From positions 2,418,001 through 2,482,000 of the forward strand of contig JAITYX010000078.1 in the NCBI GenBank assembly GCA_021018815.1: DNA of 64,000 nucleotides, in the 5' to 3' direction. Of this stretch, positions 34,010 through 46,033 are shown piece after piece. Made by a program: the position numbers and the translations under genes. The notes beneath the pieces are model-generated. The model searched no databases and was not told the DNA's origin. It saw only the letters and a program-made list of their open reading frames with translations. The stretch's first letter is position 1, and the number at the start of each line of letters is the position of its first letter. This DNA is from Talinum fruticosum (lineage: Eukaryota > Streptophyta > Magnoliopsida > Caryophyllales > Talinaceae).

Positions 34010-34386
34010 TAGTGTTTTTGGATTAAAATAAACCGTACGAGGTATTGGATGTTTATATACCAAACTATGAAGTTGACTAATCATGCACCGTATTTTAAGG
34101 GTGATTTTCTTTTCTAAACTATGACCTATTTAGGAGGTGGTAATTCAGTTATTTTATGATGTGTTAAGTTGAGAATAACTTATTTAGTGGGGTGTAGCAT
34201 AATAATTTCCCTTTTCTTAACTTGACAAGTGATAAAACAACCGAATTGATACCCCTAAATAGGTGGTGGTTTAGAAAAAAATCACCCCTAAGCACAGTGC
34301 ATGATCGAGTCAACTTTACAATTTGGTATATAGATTTCCAATATCCTAAAGTACGGTTTATTTTAATCCAAAACCCCAAAAACTAA
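34010..34386. mobile_element. MITE-like element with long terminal inverted repeats
   Basis: The left arm starts GTTTTTGGATTAAAATAAAC and the right arm, reversed, starts GGGGTTTTGGATTAAAATAAAC; both continue into CGTAC. Matching continues inward (TGCACCGTATTTTAAGGG / GTGCTTAGGGG and TAGGAGGTGG / ACCACCTATTTAGG), so most of the 370 bp folds as a hairpin. Non-coding. It lies about 180 bp beyond the EXO1 stop. Confidence 0.8.
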
Positions 34387-35796
34387 TATGTAACATGTCC
34401 AAATATGTCTGAACTTGAAGCAAATGCCTTTGATGTTCCATCAACTTGGTTCTGCTTGATCCAGAATTAGCCCATCCTGAACTTCCTGTTGCTTGTCTAT
34501 ATTATAATATGGGATGGGTTTCTTCATTGTGCTCCATTATTACAGAAATTTCTTTTTTTTCTCTGCATGAAATTTGATGGAGGGTACAACCATACTAAGC
34601 AAGATGTCATGTATTCTGTTAAGTATCTCAAAAGTAAATTCGCATAGATTCAATCCCTTGTGATGGCAACTTCTGTGTAAATGGGTGATTCTGACCCAGA
34701 AAATAGGCCATATGTTGACTGTAACTCTCTGCCATTTCAGATGAAAATGTTTCATCCCCGTTGTATATTTTTCAGAAGCAATTTTACATGAACGAACCAA
34801 ACAAACGCCTGTTTAATCGAGCTTGTTTTCTCATTTTCTGACCATCTTTCAGCAAACTACACCCGGTATCCACATGGAGTGCAAAAGATCACACAGAATG
34901 CGGCTCAGCAGCTTTTTGTAGTTTTGGTTTAATGCTTCTTCTCCAGTGGACCGACCCGGCAAACCCCCTCCCCTTTTCCCCAACACACACAGTAATTGGC
35001 AAATACTTGTTTGTGATTGTCGTAGGAGTGTTAAATGTATGTTTGAAGAGTTTTTCATTCATAGATCCGATTTGGAATACTGATCTGCTGGCTTGGTGAA
35101 AGGGTAGTTTGAAAGAGCAGCTTGAAGTAGTTAAATATACTGTTCAATTCACAAGATGTTTGCATGCAAAAGTTATTTAACATTATAGTCAATGTTATTT
35201 GTCAATCATTTTTTAAATATTAATCTTTTATAATTTTCCAAAATCGAGCTATTGTTGGCTCATTATAGGTAAAACTCTCTTATAACAAATTTTTTATTTA
35301 CAAGATTCAAACATGATTCTTAACGTAAGAAGAATAAGTGTCAATTTACTTAGATCGAGTATTTTTTAACTATTATTAAATTGAGCATCCAAATGTTGAT
35401 AAATAGTTTCAAATGTCCTATTTTAATAGAAATATATTAGAAGTGAACTGTGGGAGCAAACATCATTAATTTTTTTTTAATACGGATTAAAATTTGCATA
35501 ATAAAACTAGTCTATGTTATGTTTATATTTAAAATTTTAAATGTCTCAAGTTTGACTCCATGATCAAACGAAACTAAACCAAATGCTCAAACAAAAAGTG
35601 AGGCTATGGGCATTAATGTAATTGTTCTTGTGAAATAGCTAACTATTAGAAAAACATTATTTTTAGATCATAATTGCAATAAGCTAATTAATTTCGATTA
35701 TCAGTGGGCTTATATATACACAAAGACAATTATTTAACAAATAGCAATAGAAAAAAGTTAATTTTCTTATGGGGAATCATTGAAGTTATGATTTTT
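34387..35796. other. Intergenic stretch without recognised features
   Basis: No coding signature on either strand. Short open frames at 34540-34800 and 34849-35058 (minus) have no motif. AT content rises to the right. A C-rich run (cccctccccttttcccc) lies near 34966-34982. Confidence 0.5.
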
Positions 35797-36092
35797 AAGG
35801 GTTATTGGATTAAAATAAACGGTATTTTGGAGGGTTTTGACGATTATATATTATACTATAACATTGATCATCCATGTACTATACTTGAGGGGTATTTATT
35901 ATACCTAAACCAAACTACTTTTTTTGGACAATTTTAAACTAAAATATGTTATATAACAGCCCAAGAAAAATCGGTTTGATTTACGTATGATAAATACCCG
36001 TGAAGTAAAATGCATGGATGGTCAATGTTATAGTATGATATATAATCATTCAAACCCCACAAAGTACAACTGATTTTAATGTAATAACCCTT
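35797..36092. mobile_element. MITE-like element with long terminal inverted repeats
   Basis: The left end AAGGGTTATTGGATTAAAAT pairs with the reversed right end AAGGGTTATTACATTAAAAT. Pairing extends through GATTATATATxATACTATAA and GGGGTATTTAT, so nearly the whole 296 bp is a hairpin. It has no coding capacity. The tips resemble the elements at 30.2 and 34.0 kb. Confidence 0.82.
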
Positions 36093-36796
36093 TTTTAATG
36101 ATTTGAATTTTTTTAAAAAAATCAACGTTGATATGTTTAGCGAAGAGTAGTTCTAGGTACCATCGAAAAAAATAGGAACTGAAATCGGAATTTGTTAAAT
36201 AGGTTCCTAACTTTAGGATTTCGAATTAGAATTGTCGGTTCCAATTTCGATTTTAGGACATTTGTGCGTGCCTAATTTTGAAATTGTAGGATCTAATAAA
36301 TTAAAAAATAAAGCTATTGAAATTGTACGACCAAAATCAAACCTTCTATTGTTACTTCTAAAATATTTGCATACCTTTCTTTTATCTTTTGCATAAAATA
36401 GAAAGTTATTTCAAAAAGTATGTATTTTGTTTTAATAACTTGTAAAAAATGATAATTTATGTTTGAATTAGTAATAGAAAATTAATTGACATTAGGTTAA
36501 AACTCATTACTTTGAAGATTCATCTTTGTAAAAAAATAAAATTGAAAAGAAAAATAACGGAAAACAAAAGAAAAGATAAGAAAAAATGAAAAAGATACAT
36601 TACTTTCTTTCTCCCAACTGTTCCCTATTAGGGGTATTATTTTTGTAAATTGAAACCAAAATCGATTAGATCGGTTTTCTTTTAACATGAATGAGAATTA
36701 TTTGACTGGTTTGGAAGCAATTACAATATACTCGAGAATCGTACTCACTCCCAAAAGATTTGCTCCTCTCTTCCCTTTTTTTTTTTATAAGTTTCG
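36093..36796. other. AT-rich stretch, nothing recognised
   Basis: A short part near 36160-36260 repeats 'ggttcc...ttcgattttagg' type words, as in some decayed hAT-like MITEs. There is no terminal repeat pair and no gene. Confidence 0.4.
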
Positions 36797-37581
36797 TGTA
36801 ACAACCCACCCTAATTAATATTATTAAATAACAGTTAAATTAACCAAATCGAGCGCGTGCACTTCAATTCGAAATTTATAAATGTTTGTTTTTGCGGGGC
36901 TCGAACTATCGTGGAGGTCTTCGATAAAGTATACGATTTGTGCATATATTGGATAAATAAGGTCACTAATAAAATGATCCAAATAAATATTAAACGTCAA
37001 ATATTAAATAATAAAAATAGAATTACATCCTTGTAACAAAGGAAAAAACAGGTGGTGCATTAGCACACTTAAACATATGCATATGCTCTATATAAATAGG
37101 GTAAAAATAAACTTAATAAATAAGATCAATTATGAACATTTGCATATGAATACTTGATTTGAACATGTCATTTAATTGGTTGTATAATATTTTTGTTGGC
37201 CTTAATATTTATAAAGAAACTATTAGAATTATGTGTTTATTGGATTAATTCACATGTATCAAAATTATTAACATTATATTTAGTAAGCTACCTAATCATA
37301 TAAAATTGGTCAAACCAAAGTGAATATATATATATGCCAATTGTTTAAGCTTGCACATGGATTTGTCAAAACCATGGTTTTGTTTAGCCATAATTTTTTA
37401 AAATACACATGGTTTTAGCCTATAGTTTTCTAAAAATAATTTGACAAGTATCATACATGCATTGGTTTGAAGTTCCTATAAATATGAGTTGGTTTTCCTC
37501 TCTAAAAGCACCTAGAAGAAACACACCAAAAATAGTGATAGAAAAGGAAGGAGTATGGAGAAAATGAAGAGTTTGGAGGTT
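36797..37581 (+). repeat. LTR-like sequence starting TGTAACAACCC, interrupted by a CACTA element
   Basis: Starts TGTAACAACCC and has a TATA-like CTATATAAATAGGG at about 37087-37100. A second TATAAATATGAG lies near 37479, followed by a C/A-rich leader-like part. A similar beginning (TGTAACGCCCC) and a shared phrase, GAGCGCG(T/C)GCA followed by CTTCAATTC or TTTCAATTC, occur in the LTR-like sequence at 62568. The CACTA element at 37582 cuts it, and continuation is expected from 39101. The end and partner LTR were not found. Confidence 0.4.
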
Positions 37582-39097
37582 CATTACTACAAAAACGTTA
37601 TATAGCGACGGAATCGCGTTCGTTGCTCAATAGTGACGGAAACAGCGATGAAAGCCGACAATTGTCGGATAAAATTAACTTAGCGATGGAATTAGTGACG
37701 GAAACAAATTCCGTCGCTATTTTACTTATTAGCGACGGACCTAACGACGGAAATGCAAAAAATAGCGACGAATTTTTGAAAATTATTTTTTATTTTTTTA
37801 TTTAGCGACGGAATCAATCCATCGCTGATTCCGTCGCTAAATCTAATTTTTAATTTTTTAATTAGCTACGGAATTATTCTGTCTCTAATTCAAAATTTTA
37901 AAAATTTTAAATTTGCCGCTTATTTTAATTTGAAAAAATATAAAAATTTTCAAATTTAAATTAGTGATGGAAAATTCCGTCGCTAATCGAAAATTTTCAA
38001 AATTTAAATGTGCCGCCTATTTGCAGTTTTCAAATATATAAAATTTTTCAAATTTTTAGTTAGCGACGGACCAATTCGTTGTTAATTCCGTCGCTAACTC
38101 AAAATTTGAAAAATTAAGTTGGCGGGCTATTAAATTTTTCTCCGGTTTTGAAATTTTAAAATTTGTTATTAGTGACGGACGGATTCCGTCGCTAACTAAA
38201 TTTTTTAAGTAGCGACGGACAAGTTCGTCTTTGATCCGTCGTTATGTTGCAAATAAAAGCCCGACTTCAACGAGACTCGGCAAAATCATAAGGAGAGGTA
38301 GATTGAGAATCGAGAGAAGTGAGAGCGTGAGAGAGTAAGAGGCCACCACCGCCACCGCGCCACCGCCACCGCCACCGCCGCCAACTAACCACCTTTAACA
38401 TCTTGTAAGTATGCTTTCTCCATCCTCCCTCATTGTTGGTTGTATTTATAATTTACTTTGCTTACTTGTAAAATTTGAGATTTTAGAGGATTTGATACAA
38501 TTTATTTTGATAGGCATGGTTGGAATGAAAATGAGGTAGGAGGTGAAGATAATGAGAAAGAGGAAGAAGAAGAGGAAAAGGAAGATGAAGAACATAACTT
38601 GTGTTTGTAAATAATGTAATACTCTTGTTTTTTTTTTTCAATTAGTTTTTATGGATGTTGGTGAATTGAAGTTGGATTATTTATGACTTTTGTGTTTGTA
38701 TATGATTTTTGTGTTTGAATTGAAGTTGAATTTGAGGTTGTTATGCTTGCTGGATTATTTGAATTTGTATTTTGTTCAAGATTTTTTGTATTAAACACTC
38801 AAAAATACAGAAAATTGTTAATTTTTTTAAAAATCGGCGATGAATCAGCGAAGGAATTATGCGGTTCCGTCGCTAATCCAATCGGCGATAGAACAAGAAA
38901 TTCCGTTGTTGATTTGAATAACGACGGAATCAAATTTCAGTCGCTAATCAACGACGGAATCGCAGAATTCCGTCGTTGATTTTTAGCGACGCGAAAATCA
39001 GCGATGGAATTTTTCCGTCGCTAATTATGAAATTTCGTCGCTAAATTACGTTTTTCCGTCATTGTTTCCGTCGCTATATAGCGATTTTCTAGTAGTG
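37582..39097 (+). mobile_element. Non-autonomous CACTA (En/Spm-type) DNA transposon
   Basis: Terminal inverted repeats: left CATTACTACAAAAACG, right (reversed) CACTACTAGAAAATCG; both continue TATATAGCGACGGAA. The flanks are a perfect 3-bp target duplication GTT (37579-37581 and 39098-39100), as expected for CACTA elements. Subterminal repeats of TAGCGACGGAATT type occur more than 20 times in both orientations, presumably transposase-binding sites. It encodes no transposase. The centre (38270-38620) holds a purine-rich stretch, a (CCACCG)n run and a small acidic frame. Confidence 0.9.
38335..38612 (+). other. Central segment of the CACTA element: CCACCG repeats and small acidic exon-like frame
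   Basis: At 38340-38385 there are about seven CCACCG units, standing out from the AT-rich element. AACATCTTG|GTAAG-like sequence follows near 38400-38405 and an AG near 38513. The sequence after it encodes HGWNENEVGGEDNEKEEEEE and ends in a stop near 38610. This looks like two exons and an intron of a former element or host gene, but no domain is recognisable. Confidence 0.35.
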
Positions 39098-39100
39098 GTT

Positions 39101-41620
39101 TTTACTTGGTAGATAAAGAATCACAAAAAGAAGTAGAGAGAAGGAAAATAGGATTTTGAAATTATGTTACATGTGTTATTTGGGAAAAAAATTATAGATT
39201 AAAAATATAAATGGAAATATGTTAAAGGGTTAGAGTAAAGAAGTTACCCTTAGGGAGTAAGGAAGGTAGGAGAAGGGGAAAGTTTAAATAAGGTGTAAAA
39301 TAAGGGGTAATACAGAGGTAGAATATAGAGTAATTTGGAATATATTAAAGTTTATAAATATGGTACAATATAGAACAAGAAGTTATCTTTCCAACAAATC
39401 AAATTTTTTGAGTTTCTTCTTCTTTTTTTTGGGACTTTATGATTTAAATAAATATTTTTGAGCACTTTTCAAGCTTTCTAAATTGAGGTCTTATGCCTTG
39501 ATTCGACATCATATGAGAAAAATATGAATTTTCTAAATTAGCTTTAAAATATGACCAAAATACTCAAGGCTTTGTTATGGAATTTGTGACAATTTAGTAT
39601 GAGTTGTGATTTAGTTCGTAATTAATAATAAGGAACCATGTTAATATGTACCTTGGATATGTTAAGAGTTCACTTCTATTTTATATTATTTTTATGTCAT
39701 TTTTAAGTTAGTATAAGTCGAGATAAAATTGATTATATACAAATAATTTTTTTATTTGACTCGAGAAGTGTACAATTATAACATGTTTATGAAAAAGGTT
39801 GAAAATGGAAGTATGTGAAAAATAATGACGAGAAAAATTAATATAAGGATATTATCAAAAGAAAAGAATAGATATATACGCATAAATACCGATATAAATT
39901 ATTAGAGAGTCACAAAACCCATAAACTACGAATTTATAACTTAGTAGTAATTAAATATATTTGGGGGCTAATACGATGATCAATAGTTATGGTCTAATTA
40001 GATAACAAAATATTTCTTAAGGAGATTGGATTATAGCAATTAATCTAAGAATGAAACAATGAGTATTGCATAAAAAGATTTAAAACTCGTAAGGAATAAT
40101 TTAATCAAATTATTGACCATATAACTATTTACTTAAGCAGCAGAAGAGGATCCTCCCACTTGTTGTTGAGGCAATACACATTATATATATCAGTAAAAGA
40201 TATCAAGGCTAAGATACGTTTATTACTTGTGCCTTACGAAAATCTACATGTTTATATATATATCAATATCAAAATGGTTTATATAATGAAAACGGAACCA
40301 TTTCAAATATTATTTGTCACCTCATTATGCGGCCTGCCCCATATCAACATATTATATCATGATCATATTATGATCATATTATTTATATTTGGCCATTACC
40401 AACCGGACTTTCCGATCGGTTTGGGGTGCGGGCATACTTAGGGAAACCGATGATCGTAAGGAGTCACTCGGATAATAAATGAACCACTGTTTTACTATAT
40501 TCTTCCTATCTGATTTATAAATGAATTGAAATGCGCGCGCTCACAAATAACTTTACATAATATTCATTTACGAGTGCAAAGATAAATATATCGAGCTTCG
40601 GCTCACAATTTCGAAATATTTTTATATGTTTTGTTTTAGGTAATGCTAATGTTGATGGAAGTAAGGAGAAGACATATTTATTTTGGTCAACGAGACTTAG
40701 AAGCTCACAATGGTAGTAAGGGATGTGATGTTTGGAAGTCATATATTTTCCGATTAAATAAGTTGTAATTATAATGGTACTGCCAACTTGACTTGAGGTT
40801 GTACAAATTGGCGTTTGAGATGTTTTGAACTTTATTTTCACAAAGTGATGTGGTGGACTCCTACTCATATTATATTTTCAAGGGAGTTGCCTTGTTCTTT
40901 GTATAAAGTCTGTGGTAACGTTTCTAATATTCCTTTCCGCTACACTAATTACTAGTTAATTAGTCGTTAAAGCTAAATTGGCGATTATAGGTTTTGGGGG
41001 AGTTACACTTCCTCTCAAGTAAATAAATCTAGTAAAGAAAACAAGTTTTCTAAGAACTCGAGTTCCAAACATTTTTTAGTGTTTCATATAGTATTTTGAA
41101 AATTATTTTTAAAGAAGAAAGTTTTAGTTAAACTTACATCAAAGAATGAGTGAATAATGGAGGAAGAAATACAATGGTAGATGAATGATTGCATGGGAAG
41201 GAAAAATAATCTCCCTTTTTCCTCAATGAAGTTGAAGATGATTTTTTTTTGAAAAATTGTCTTATTTTTTCAAATATATGAAAATTCTCATTTGAAATAT
41301 TTTAGAAGAAGTATTTGTATATGTTGAATATGAGAACACGGTACATGGTGCATCGTTGAAAGGGAAAAAATATTCGCATATTGAAATGTGAAGATGTCAA
41401 GCAAAGCTTGAATGTAGTGAGCACATTTACTTTCTAGGGAGTTATTGAAGTTCTTTTATGGTTTCATCAATTTTTTTGTAAGTGGACCTAGTCTATCCGG
41501 CCAGCATTTTTAGGTACCTCAGTCAACCTTCAAGGTCAAGGAGAGGGATACCAAAACCCAAATATAAACCTAGAAACTAAGCCCTCTAGAAGTAAATTTT
41601 TATCCAGCACAAAGTTAGAT
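39101..41620. other. AT-rich stretch, mostly unassigned
   Basis: The left part (39101-39350) probably continues the LTR-like sequence broken by the CACTA element. At about 40525-40545 the reverse complement of GAGCGCGCGCATTTCAATTC appears. The same phrase lies in the LTR-like sequence at 63120, suggesting a minus-strand copy of part of that family. Short frames at 40160-40441 and 40515-40868 have no motif. Confidence 0.4.
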
Positions 41621-43080
41621 AAATAGGGGTGAGCGATTTCGTATACACTCGTCCCAAACACATAGAATCTAAACCTGTTTGGCCAGTTCTCGAATTTAGA
41701 AACTCGAACTAGGACTTGTTTGACCAGTTTAAGAATTTTAAGAACTCGAACTCGAATGTATGGTGCTGGTTCCGGTTTCGAGGTATCCTGTCCATACTAT
41801 TATTGTCATGAAAAAAAAAAAGTAAGAGTCTGTAACCACAAATTTTGAGTCTAAATTAATTAAGACAAGAAATATAGAATAAGTTCAATGTTTATATTTA
41901 TATTTGAAATAATGGGTACAATCTCTATATTTGTTACAAATAAACAAATAGTAACTCGTCCGATTCGATCTCTGTTTGAAACTTGATGAGGGCTGAAGCG
42001 GCTTAAATCTCGATCAAGGATGTGATTTGATCTCTAGAATAAACAATACGATTTGATGTGATTGTTGTCTATTTCTAGAGAGAGTTTTTGGAGTGTCAAA
42101 ATTTTGATCCCTTGGATAAAGGGGTAGAGCCATATTTATAGGGGAAGCCACCCTTCCCTTCTAGTAAAGTTTATGTTTATTTATATTCTTGGGCCGCTGA
42201 TCGTGCCTTCAACTTGGATCGATGACTTGAGAGTCTAATTAAGTGCCAACTTGGTAGTCTACTAGTCCCGATACATGCCGGTTCATTGGGCGATTAATTT
42301 GAGATTTTCCTGGGTCATCAACTTGTGAGTCTATCAAGAAAAATTAAATTAAATTAATCAATTGGGCTCACCCAAATTAAATTAATTTAATTATTTTAGA
42401 ACATGACACATAGTTATTTAATTTTTAGTTCCTACAAATTGCCCCCTCGAGACTAGGTCATGTACACGACACTGGGTGATTAAGTGTGACCGTTGTCTCG
42501 ACACTCTTTTATTTTGATGTCATGACAAGTTGTCGATCACTTGATTTACCGTTTTGTCGAGTCCTTGACTTGCCGTCTTATCGACCCCTCGACTTGTCGC
42601 ATTGTCAATGTAATTTATCGTGCTATAAACTGAACCTATTGATCGTTATGTAGTCATCTTACCACATGACAGACGGTTGCATCAACGTTTAACTTACATG
42701 ACCCGAAGTCGTCCATGCATTTTTTTAATTTATTTATCACCAGTTTGAAATAATTGTCATAAAATATCAACTGTTTGGTCAATTGACGTCTAACTTTGAA
42801 AAATTAATACGTCCCAAAGCTTTCACAAGATCGTCCGCAAAATTGCAACCTACCCGAACTGGTTTATTTATGTATGGTTGTCATCAAAAGAGTGTGAGGT
42901 TTGATATGTATAATATACCTAGATACAAGTTGATAACTGAGTATCCAAGGTGATATGATTGATCTTTATATGTATATATGTTCTCCCTTTTGTAAATAAT
43001 TTTTATAAAATTGTTTTTGTTTTTCCATTTTCCTTTCTTTTCTTCTCTATATTTTGTGGGTATATTTAATATAAACCCTT
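41621..43080. other. Unassigned stretch with an LTR-like promoter on the minus strand
   Basis: Reading the minus strand, CCCCTATAAATATGGC near 42150-42130 is followed by a leader-like sequence ending in CTCTCTAGAAATAGACAA. This fits the promoter of an LTR retrotransposon, but no repeat partner is seen. From 42440 to 42620 the phrases 'cgactcttgacttg' and 'tcgacccctcgacttg' recur as short imperfect repeats. A poly(A) run lies near 41811. No gene. Confidence 0.35.
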
Positions 43081-43238
43081 ACGAGATATTATTCGTCCAC
43101 TTGGGCTACCAAGGGGTTTAAATGACTTGTTGCATACGCTAAATGAAATTGTGATTCCTACGAAAGTGAGTTAGGATTTTTATTTATTTTTATTTTTATT
43201 TTACTCGAGTACGATCAAAATTTAGGTGTGGGGGTATT

Positions 43239-44574
43239 TGTTAAGTTCGGATATTTTTTATACCCTTTTATATTTTATTTTATTCATAATAATGATTAAA
43301 TTATAATTTTTAATTTAATTTATTTTATTTTTATAGAAACTATAAAAATATTTGAAAAATACTAAGAAGAACAGAAAAATGAAAAATTGAATCCAACACG
43401 TGAAGGTAGCCCAAACCGAGCCCAAAACCGTGTGCTTTTACCTCTCTCGGCCCTGATACTCGAGGCCCATCTCCCCCTCAGGCCGAAACCCTCCTCTCAA
43501 ACCCTAGCCTCAGCACCGAAACCCCTCAAGCTCTCCTTCTCCATCACGCCTCTGCACCTCTTCGACCTTCAGACCGAAACCCTAAGCTCCCTCGCTGCTG
43601 CTGTCCTCACGCCGCTGCTCCACACTCATCTTTTCGTCGGTCTCCTCACACCCGAAGGCCAGCCCATAATCCTCCTTTCCTCTCTCACACCAGAACCTAG
43701 CCACGCTAAAAACCACCTCCAATTCTACCTCTCGTTGCTGCCCTCATACCCGAAAACCCCAATGCTATTCGGTCTCCTCTACTCCTCTCCAGAGAAACAC
43801 TCTCTCTCAAAGTCTAACTCACCCACAAGCCAATTCCTCCTCTCTTCGGACTCTTCCATTCACGCAAATTCTATCAGCACCCGGAATGTTGGCGTTCAAG
43901 TCAGAACCGAGGCAAGAAGTATAAAAGGCGAGCAGCAGAGCAGAACAAGGGGCAGGCCGGACGGCGGTGACGAAGGTGTGACGGACCGGAGCCCGCCAAG
44001 GTCCAAGGTTACAGATTTAGTTCTTCAATTTTTAGTTTAGTTCCTCAAATTTCGATTTTTAGTATTCGTTTCTAGTTCAGAATTTTCAGTTTTTAGTTCA
44101 GAACTTAGTGTAATTTGGAGTTTGGATTTTGCTTTCAAGTGCTGATTTCTGGGTTCGATTTCGCAAGTTGATGTAATTGAAGTTCGAAAGCTTTGCCTAA
44201 TTCATTCGATTAGTTCGAGTTGGATTGGTATAATCTTCTAATTTTGCACTTTAATTTCCTAACTTTGCTGTTCTAATCTTCTGGATAGTTGCCTTAAGCT
44301 ACTGAATTCTGTCTATTAAATTAGTCGAATTTAGGTATTGATGTTCAGTATTGAATCTCTATTAGAATAAGTTATTGAATGCTGGATAGTTATTTTCTGA
44401 TTGTTAGTAATGTGGTTGTTATTAAATTTCTGATTCATGCTACTTTAAATCATTTTAATAGTTAAAATGTTAATTTTAGGTTGTTAGGTAGTCTGGAGTT
44501 GCAATCTAATTTCAATTTTAGTCCATATGTGTGGTTCGAAAAACACCCTGTACTTCTCCTTAATCGCTCCAACA
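43239..44574 (+). repeat. LTR copy A of a short-internal-domain LTR retrotransposon
   Basis: Starts TGTTAAGTTCGG after a purine-rich tract (GGTGTGGGGGTATT) and ends CCAACA. It matches LTR copy B along its length, for example TTTAGTTCTTCAATTTTTAG and TTAGTGTAATTTGGAGTTTG. A 217-codon open frame (43387-44040), rich in Pro, Leu and Ser, spans the C-rich part but is broken in copy B, so I do not call it a gene. Confidence 0.85.
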
Positions 44575-44705
44575 AATGGTGCCGTTGTCGCGAAATTATT
44601 CGTTAAATTCAATCGTGATTCCTACGAAAGTGAGTTGGGATTTTCTTATTTTCTTATTTTAGTTTTATTTCAGATCGAGGACGAGCAAAATGTAAGTGGG
44701 ATATT
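44575..44705 (+). mobile_element. 131-bp internal domain between the two LTRs (primer-binding site plus polypurine tract)
   Basis: Two bases after LTR A comes TGGTGCCGTTGTCGCG (44577-44592), close to the Athila-type primer-binding site TGGCGCCGTTGCCGGGGA. About 90 bp later a purine-rich tract (AAGTGGGATATT) meets the TG of LTR B. No coding sequence fits between. The same phrase, GTGATTCCTACGAAAGTGAGTT, followed by an equivalent purine tract also stands at 43151-43238 before LTR A, so the short internal domain occurs twice. Confidence 0.8.
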
Positions 44706-46033
44706 TGTTGATTCTAAAAAGATTATTTTTAATATCCTTTTACATCTTATTTTATTCGTACTAATTATTAATTTAAGATTTTTAGTATAATTTATTTTAT
44801 GAAATGGGAAAAAACTCTTGAAAGTAAGAAGAAAAGCGAATAATTGAAGAATTGATAGGTTATTTGGGGTTGGGTCAAGCCGAGCCCAAAAGTTGTTATT
44901 GTCTCACGGTCCTTTGACCAAATCAAAGCCCGACCTTCTCCCTCTCATCCCTCGGCCCTTCTACTTGAAAGAAAACCCTAGCTTCACCGGCCCACCCTCT
45001 TAACTCTCTCTCTCTTCACGGCACCATACCACAAGCATTCCCTCTCGATTCCCTCTTCGACCTGACCACGTACACTAGCCCCATCTTCACCCTCTCGCGC
45101 TACCCGGACACGAAACCCTAGCTTCTCCATCTCCTTCATCACGCTAGTAATCATCTCCAACTCTACCTCTCCCTCTCGTTCCTCAAGCTAGAACCGAAGC
45201 TCACAAGACCTCATCTTCTCTTTCGCTACTTTCCTCCTCTCTTCGGTCTCCCTCCACGAACGGAACCCGCATTATACTAAAACTCTATCCACAACTCGGA
45301 AATTGGGCCGAAGAAATCGAGACATAGGCTCACAAGGACACAAAAGAGTGAGGAGAAGAGGAGGAGGCCGAGAAGCTATAAAAAGGCGAAGAAGCAAAGC
45401 AAAACGAGGAGGCCGGACGAGTAGTGGCGAAGGTATGACGGACCGGAGCCCCCAAGGTCCAAGTTTTTAGATTTAGTTCTTCAATTTTTAGTTTAGTTCC
45501 TAAAATTTCGATTTTTAGTATTCGTTTCTAGTTCGGAATTTTCAATTTTTAGTTCGAACTTAGTGTAATTTGGAGTTTGGATTTTGCTTTCAAGTGCTTG
45601 ATTTTTAGGTTTGATTTCGCAAGTTGATGTAATTGAAGTTCGAAAGCTTTGCCTGCTATTTCATTCGATTAGTTCAAGTTGGATTTGTATAATCTTCTAA
45701 TTTTGCACTTTAATTTCCTAACTTTGTCTGTTCTAATCTTTTGGATATTTGCCTTAAGCTATCGAATTACATACGTTAAATTAATCGAATTTAAGTATCG
45801 ATGTTTAGTATTGAATCTCTATTAGAATGAGTTATTGAATGTTGATTAGTTATTTTCTTATTGTTAGTAATGTGGTTGTTATTAAATTTCGATTCATGCT
45901 AGTTTAAATTAGGTTAATAGCTAAAATGTTAATTTTAGGTTATTAGGTAGTCTCGAATTGCAATCGATTTCGATTTTAGTCCATCTCTCGTGGTTCGACA
46001 AATACCCTGTACTTCCCTAAATTTACTCCAACA
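44706..46033 (+). repeat. LTR copy B of the short-internal-domain LTR retrotransposon
   Basis: Starts TGTTGATTCTAAAAAG and ends CCAACA, where Tat-type gag sequence of another element begins directly. It contains a TATA-like CTATAAAAAGGC near 45379 and a C-rich leader as in copy A. The two copies differ in many small indels in the C-rich half and are close in the second half. Confidence 0.85.

Noticed and set aside
43387..44040. A 217-codon plus-strand frame rich in Pro, Leu and Ser
   Set aside because: It lies wholly within an LTR, has no recognisable domain, and is disrupted in the second LTR copy.
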